Shown here piece by piece: positions 7,042-10,401 of a stretch of 10,401 nucleotides of DNA. The DNA lies in assembly GCA_945883665.1 (NCBI GenBank), contig CAMCXV010000038.1, positions 1 to 10,401 on the forward strand. Reading direction: 5' to 3'. Source of the DNA: Rickettsia typhi. Its GTDB lineage: Bacteria > Pseudomonadota > Alphaproteobacteria > Rickettsiales > Rickettsiaceae. The notes beneath the pieces were generated by a model, which was given only the letters and a program-made list of their open reading frames with translations, had not been told where the DNA came from and searched no databases. Numbering within the stretch: position 1 is the first letter of the stretch; each line of letters begins with the position of its first letter. The translations under genes were made by a program, and so were the position numbers.

Positions 7042-9219
7042 ATGCAATCTTTAAACTCTCCTCAAAAAGAAGCCGTAGAAACTACAGAAGGTCCACTTCT
7101 TGTGCTCGCAGGAGCTGGCACTGGCAAGACTAAAGTTCTAACAAGCAGGATAGCATATATAATTGCTAATAATTTCGCTTATCCAAGCCAAATTCTGGCT
7201 GTTACTTTTACTAATAAAGCATCCAAAGAAATGCAGTTGAGGATCAATGATATTATTGCCTCTGATGGTTTAAATATCGGTACATTTCATTCAATATCTA
7301 CAAGAATATTAAGATCGCATATACATTTGCTTGATAATGGCATGAATAAAAATTTTAACATTATTAATCAAGACGATCAAATAAAATTGATTAAAAACAT
7401 TGCCTTACAAAATAATATTGATATTAAAAAATATGCACCAAAATTATTCCATGTCATTATTTCTAAATGGAAAGATAAAGGTATTACACCTGAAAAATTA
7501 AATAATTCTGATACTATAAATTATGAATCTCAAATTGCCCATATTATTTATAAACAATACCAACAAGATTTACAAAACTCAAATGTAGCTGATTTTGGAG
7601 ATTTATTGCTATATTGCAATCAATTACTCATAAACAACCCTGAAATACTTGAATATTATCAAAATAAATTCAAATATATTTTGATTGATGAGTATCAAGA
7701 TACCAACGCTGTGCAATATATTTGGGCTAGAATGCTAGCTAGTAGTCATAAAAATATTTGCTGCGTTGGCGATGATGATCAATCTATATATAGTTGGCGA
7801 GGCGCAGAAGTAAAAAATATTTTACGTTTTGAAAAAGATTTTCCCAATGCAAAAATTATTAAGTTAGAGCAGAATTATCGCTCTAGCTCTTATATTTTAA
7901 AAGCAGCTTCCAGTGTTATTAAACATAATAGAAACAGACATGAAAAAAATCTTTGGACTGAGAGGGAAACAGAAGAGAAAATAAAAATTATCACCTGCTG
8001 GAACGAAAAAGAAGAAGCAAGATTTGTCGCAAACCAAGTTGGAAAATATATTAATTCTAAAATTTATAATGCTAATCAAATTGCAATTCTTGTTAGAGCG
8101 GGATTCCAAACTAGATCTTTTGAAGAAGTTTTTATTAGTAATGCTATGCCTTATCAAATAATTGGGGGGTTAAGATTTTATGAAAGAATGGAAATAAGGG
8201 ATCTTTTAGCTTATATAAGGCTTGTAATCAATAAAAATGATAATTTAGCATTTGAAAGAATAATCAATGTTCCTAAACGATCCATTGGCAATGCCACATT
8301 AAAAAAAATCAAAGACAAAGCAAATGAAAATTCTACATCAGCATTTGTTGCTTTAGAAGAAATGATTAAAGATGAAGATGTTAAAGGAAAAACTAAAGAA
8401 AAACTTCAGCAATTTATTAATCTAATTAATGAGGCTTTTAAAAAATATGAAAATGACTCTGCTTTTGAAGTAACAAAATTTATTCTTGATGAATCTGGTT
8501 ACTTACTAGCCTTAAAAGAAGAAAAAACAGAAGAATCACGAGGACGAATTGAAAATATCAACGAAATGCTAAAAGCAATAGATGAAGCTGGTAATATCAA
8601 TGAATTTATTGAGCATGCAAGTTTGGTAATGGATAATGAAGTACTTGAATCTGACTTTGGTGGCACAGTAAAAATCATGACTTTGCACGCATCAAAGGGT
8701 CTTGAATTTGATTTAGTTTTTTTGCCAGGTTGGGAAGAAGGTATATTCCCTCATCAAAAAGCTTTAGCAGAACAAGGGGATAAAGGGCTAGAAGAAGAAA
8801 GACGGATTGCTTATGTTGGTATTACCAGAGCTAAGAAAGAACTATTTATTACTTATGCTGAAAGTAGAAGAGTTTTTGCTGAGATATTAAATTCTCTACC
8901 ATCTCGCTTTCTCGCAGAGATTCCACCTGAAATATGCACAAAAATTTCCAGTTCCAATCAATTAAATTATTTAGGTTCAAAACATAGTTTTTATTTTCAA
9001 AATAACAGCCCTAATAATAACAAAAATCAAAACATCTCAAATCATAACACTAATTCTGGAATAATAACTAATGAAAAAAGACCTGGCTCTAGAGTTAGTC
9101 ATGAAAAATTTGGTAATGGTATAATAATTAAAAAAGATGGCGACAGCTTAGATATAGTATTTGAAAAAACAGGGTTAAAAACTATAAAAGAAAGCTATGT
9201 TCAGAATATTAAAAATTGA
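7042..9219 (+). CDS. uvrD: UvrD/PcrA-type superfamily 1 DNA helicase
   Basis: The 725-residue product carries all the SF1A helicase motifs: the Q motif L-N-x-x-Q (Q8), Walker A A-G-A-G-T-G-K-T (23-30), motif Ia T-F-T-N-K-A, motif II I-D-E-Y-Q-D (215-220), motif [16 protein letters not shown] (243-255), motif IV Q-N-Y-R-S (277-281), motif [11 protein letters not shown] (547-556) and motif [14 protein letters not shown] (586-597). An asparagine-rich linker (about 650-685) leads to a C-terminal Tudor-like domain (R-V-S-H-x-K-F-G-N-G), the part that in PcrA and UvrD contacts RNA polymerase. UvrD unwinds DNA 3' to 5' in nucleotide-excision and mismatch repair and clears proteins from DNA. Length is normal. 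The ATG at 7042 lies 5 nt after the SDHAF4-like stop with no clear ribosome site, so translation is probably coupled. No damage is visible. Confidence 0.95.
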   Translation: MQSLNSPQKEAVETTEGPLLVLAGAGTGKTKVLTSRIAYIIANNFAYPSQILAVTFTNKASKEMQLRINDIIASDGLNIGTFHSISTRILRSHIHLLDNGMNKNFNIINQDDQIKLIKNIALQNNIDIKKYAPKLFHVIISKWKDKGITPEKLNNSDTINYESQIAHIIYKQYQQDLQNSNVADFGDLLLYCNQLLINNPEILEYYQNKFKYILIDEYQDTNAVQYIWARMLASSHKNICCVGDDDQSIYSWRGAEVKNILRFEKDFPNAKIIKLEQNYRSSSYILKAASSVIKHNRNRHEKNLWTERETEEKIKIITCWNEKEEARFVANQVGKYINSKIYNANQIAILVRAGFQTRSFEEVFISNAMPYQIIGGLRFYERMEIRDLLAYIRLVINKNDNLAFERIINVPKRSIGNATLKKIKDKANENSTSAFVALEEMIKDEDVKGKTKEKLQQFINLINEAFKKYENDSAFEVTKFILDESGYLLALKEEKTEESRGRIENINEMLKAIDEAGNINEFIEHASLVMDNEVLESDFGGTVKIMTLHASKGLEFDLVFLPGWEEGIFPHQKALAEQGDKGLEEERRIAYVGITRAKKELFITYAESRRVFAEILNSLPSRFLAEIPPEICTKISSSNQLNYLGSKHSFYFQNNSPNNNKNQNISNHNTNSGIITNEKRPGSRVSHEKFGNGIIIKKDGDSLDIVFEKTGLKTIKESYVQNIKN

Positions 9220-9251
9220 TCCATAAAACCTAAATTTTTTTCAATTACCCT

Positions 9252-9278
9252 CTTGAAATATCTTTTTTCCTATATAAA
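9252..9278 (+). promoter_or_regulatory. Candidate heat-shock (RpoH) promoter of the Hsp20 gene
   Basis: CTTGAAA at 9252-9258 equals the -35 consensus of sigma-32 promoters. It is followed by CCTATATAA (9269-9277), which resembles the C-Y-TATNT type -10 of alphaproteobacterial RpoH promoters. The spacing is about three bases shorter than usual for that pair; taking TATATAAA (9271-9278) as the -10 restores a normal distance of 12 nt. The match sits in the 124-nt gap before a small heat-shock gene, where such a promoter would be expected. Unproven. Confidence 0.35.
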
Positions 9279-9333
9279 TTTATATCACAAAAAATTTATA
9301 ATATATTTGACATTTATTTTAACAATAAAATGC

Positions 9334-9339
9334 GGGGAG
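9334..9339 (+). promoter_or_regulatory. Strong Shine-Dalgarno site of the Hsp20 gene
   Basis: GGGGAG lies 4 nt before the ATG at 9344 and fixes that start. It stands out because most other genes here have no purine-rich ribosome site; the aldolase, hemD, rsmE, SDHAF4-like and uvrD starts all lack one. The gene may be translated efficiently under stress. Confidence 0.7.
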
Positions 9340-9343
9340 TAAT

Positions 9344-9946
9344 ATGGATGTAAACAATGTAAAAACAACAAATTATAAAGCTATTTTTATTCTGCTTGGG
9401 TTAATTATCTGCCTGTTTTGCTCAGTATCTACTTATTTTTTAGTAAAAACACATAATCAAAATAAAATTATTTCTCAAGAATTATTAGAATATAGCAATA
9501 AACTTAACTTAACTAAGAATCAACTACTAGCTTTGGATGATAATTTAGAAGTTAGAATGCATAAATTATTTAATGAATTAGATTTCTTTCCTAAAAGATT
9601 GTTATTCAATCCTTTTTATAAAGATTTTTTCACTCATCAGAATCATTCTACAATTAAAGTGCTAGATAAAGAATATTTAATAACATTAGATTTACCAGGC
9701 TTTACTAAAGAACAAGTGAAAATAGAACTTAATGAAAATATATTAACTATAAAAGCAGAAAATTTTGAAAAATCCAATGAAGATGATGGTAAGAATCATA
9801 TAAACAAGCAATTGGAACAAGTTATTAGACTAAATAACGATATCGAACCTGATGCTATTAAATCTTCACTAGAAAATGGAATTTTAACAATTACTATTCC
9901 CCGTATTCAACATAAACCTGAAACAAAATTTATCAATATTGAATAA
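9344..9946 (+). CDS. Small heat-shock protein (Hsp20/alpha-crystallin) with N-terminal membrane anchor
   Basis: The 200-residue product has a short polar start, a strong hydrophobic helix at about 12-34 (rich in I, L, F, with cysteines at 23 and 26), a helical region that may form a coiled coil (about 38-75), and then an alpha-crystallin domain (about 102-188). Hallmarks of the domain are the L-D-L-P-G-F segment (115-120), I-L-T-I-K-A-E, and L-E-N-G-I-L-T-I-T-I-P (176-186). An I-x-I motif (I197-N-I199) at the C terminus fits the usual oligomer contact. Small heat-shock proteins hold unfolding proteins without ATP. Most bacterial ones are soluble, so the membrane helix is unusual; the lack of a clear cleavage site favours an anchor over a signal peptide. 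By the positive-inside rule the domain could lie on either side: K8, K12 versus K35, H37. Strong ribosome site, candidate heat-shock promoter and own terminator suggest a single-gene unit. Confidence 0.93.
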   Translation: MDVNNVKTTNYKAIFILLGLIICLFCSVSTYFLVKTHNQNKIISQELLEYSNKLNLTKNQLLALDDNLEVRMHKLFNELDFFPKRLLFNPFYKDFFTHQNHSTIKVLDKEYLITLDLPGFTKEQVKIELNENILTIKAENFEKSNEDDGKNHINKQLEQVIRLNNDIEPDAIKSSLENGILTITIPRIQHKPETKFINIE

Positions 9947-9948
9947 GT

Positions 9949-9973
9949 AAAAGCCCAGAATTATGGGCTTTTT
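9949..9973 (+). terminator. Rho-independent terminator after the Hsp20 gene
   Basis: AAAAGCCCA (9949-9957) pairs with TGGGCTTTT (9964-9972) around a six-base loop and is followed by one more T. It begins 2 nt after the Hsp20 stop. The A-rich 5' arm gives a U-run on the opposite strand too, so it may also stop transcription arriving from the minus-strand ORF on the right, which ends at 9998. Confidence 0.9.
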
Positions 9974-9997
9974 ATTTAATTTATTTTTTATTATAAT

Positions 9998-10291
9998 TCA
10001 CTCTGTTGTTGATTCATCATACGTACCACTACCACTAAGAGAAAAACTTTCACCCGAATCTAAATCTAAATTAATTCCCAATCGATCTATTTTACACAAT
10101 ATCAAATCAACTTGACGATCTGTGTAGTCATCGGTATTTATAAAGATTTTTAAGGTTTCTTTATAATGGTTTTTTGTTGCTTGAGAACAATTAGATTCGA
10201 AAACATCACATATTGTAGATATCAATTTAATACTAAGAGTTGGCATATGAATAGGATAAAGCAACAATTTTTCTGTAAATTCACATTTCAC
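9998..10291 (-). CDS. Short ORF of unknown function, probably a 5'-truncated gene fused to an IS end
   Basis: An open frame of 97 codons starts at a GTG at 10291 and ends in a Ser/Thr/Glu-rich tail (S-L-S-G-S-G-T-Y-D-E-S). The middle is helical-looking (about 18-75), with K, D, I and two cysteines at 28 and 34; no membrane segment and no domain I recognise. The first 12 or so codons coincide with what looks like the terminal repeat of the neighbouring IS256-type element (from about 10254), whose transposase stops only 11 nt before this GTG. The simplest reading is that an older, longer gene lost its 5' end to the insertion and the IS end now supplies a start by chance. If that is wrong, it is a small lineage-specific gene; M16 (I-H-M-P) would be an alternative start. 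Whether it is expressed is unknown. Confidence 0.45.
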   Translation of the reverse strand: MKCEFTEKLLLYPIHMPTLSIKLISTICDVFESNCSQATKNHYKETLKIFINTDDYTDRQVDLILCKIDRLGINLDLDSGESFSLSGSGTYDESTTE

Positions 10292-10401
10292 CTTTTTTAT
10301 ATTACGCGCTCATATCTAAATAAGCAGCACCAGTAATCCAATCATCGCTAATTTCTAGCAGGATAGCAGTAATGAGCCTAAGGCATGATTGACTATTAGG
10401 A
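10254..10401 (-). mobile_element. Right end of an IS256-family insertion sequence (continues beyond the window)
   Basis: The transposase C terminus (next entry) is followed, 48 nt on, by a stretch reading GGATAAAGCAACAATTTTTC from 10254 on the plus strand, then TGTAAATTCAC. It resembles the ends of IS256-family elements, which start with G-rich tips and have a TTTCTGT-like core. The other inverted repeat and the target duplication are outside the window, so the boundary is approximate. Confidence 0.55.
10302..10401 (-). CDS. IS256-family (mutator type) transposase, C-terminal end only
   Basis: Thirty-three codons enter from the right edge and end at a TAA at 10304-10302. They read L-R-L-I-T-A-I-L-L-E-I-S-D-D-W-I-T-G, then A-A-Y-L. 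This is the conserved C terminus of IS256-type DDE transposases, where the usual form is L-R-L-hydrophobic-x-A-x-L-M-E-I-x-E-x-W-x-x-G-x-x-Y-L. The catalytic D-D-E residues lie beyond the window, so it cannot be said whether the element is intact. These enzymes move their element by a copy-out, paste-in route through a circle and duplicate 8-9 bp of target. The fragment is short, but the match to the family's last block is good. Confidence 0.75.
   Translation of the reverse strand, partial: PNSQSCLRLITAILLEISDDWITGAAYLDMSA

Noticed and set aside
1..10401. CRISPR array, tRNA/rRNA genes, tandem repeats, toxin-antitoxin or defence cassette.
   Set aside because: I looked for repeated spacers, cloverleaf segments, direct repeats and known families on both strands and saw none; the content is mainly housekeeping genes with two broken ones and an IS end.

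Overview
The window is AT-rich (about 70% A+T by eye). Its gene content points to an intracellular alphaproteobacterium of the order Rickettsiales, probably Rickettsiaceae or a relative. The grounds are the hemD / membrane-protein / hemY arrangement typical of alphaproteobacteria, the SDHAF4-type DUF1674 protein, codons rich in A and T, decaying genes among intact ones, and an insertion sequence at the edge. The genus assignment is inference; no marker gene is present.

Layout. From 1 to about 6867 everything lies on the minus strand. Reading in the direction of transcription (right to left): rsmE (6867-6151) and rnhB (6145-5564), 5 nt apart; then comM/yifB (5436-3904), interrupted by one in-frame TGA; a class II aldolase/adducin protein (3869-3171); a divergent uroporphyrinogen-III synthase, hemD (3144-2464); a single-pass membrane protein overlapping hemD by 23 nt, in the position of alphaproteobacterial Mic60/mitofilin (2486-1665); an unrecognised gene broken by one stop and three frameshifts (1596-545); and the start of hemY (366-1, running off the left edge). 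From 6878 the plus strand carries an overlooked 52-residue SDHAF4-like protein (6878-7036), a full UvrD/PcrA-type helicase (7042-9219) and a small heat-shock protein with an N-terminal membrane anchor (9344-9946), closed by a clear hairpin terminator. At the right edge, on the minus strand, lie the C-terminal end of an IS256-family transposase and a short unknown ORF whose first codons probably come from the insertion-sequence end.

How the parts fit. hemD, the Mic60-position protein and hemY form the usual alphaproteobacterial haem / inner-membrane cluster. rnhB and uvrD serve genome maintenance, rsmE ribosome maturation, and the SDHAF4-like protein assembly of succinate dehydrogenase. The two transcription blocks diverge from a 10-bp gap between the rsmE and SDHAF4 start codons, so each promoter probably sits inside the other gene. 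I found no convincing new defence or mobile system. The best points of interest are the broken comM, the decayed gene inside the hem cluster, the membrane-tethered Hsp20 and the IS-derived chimeric ORF.
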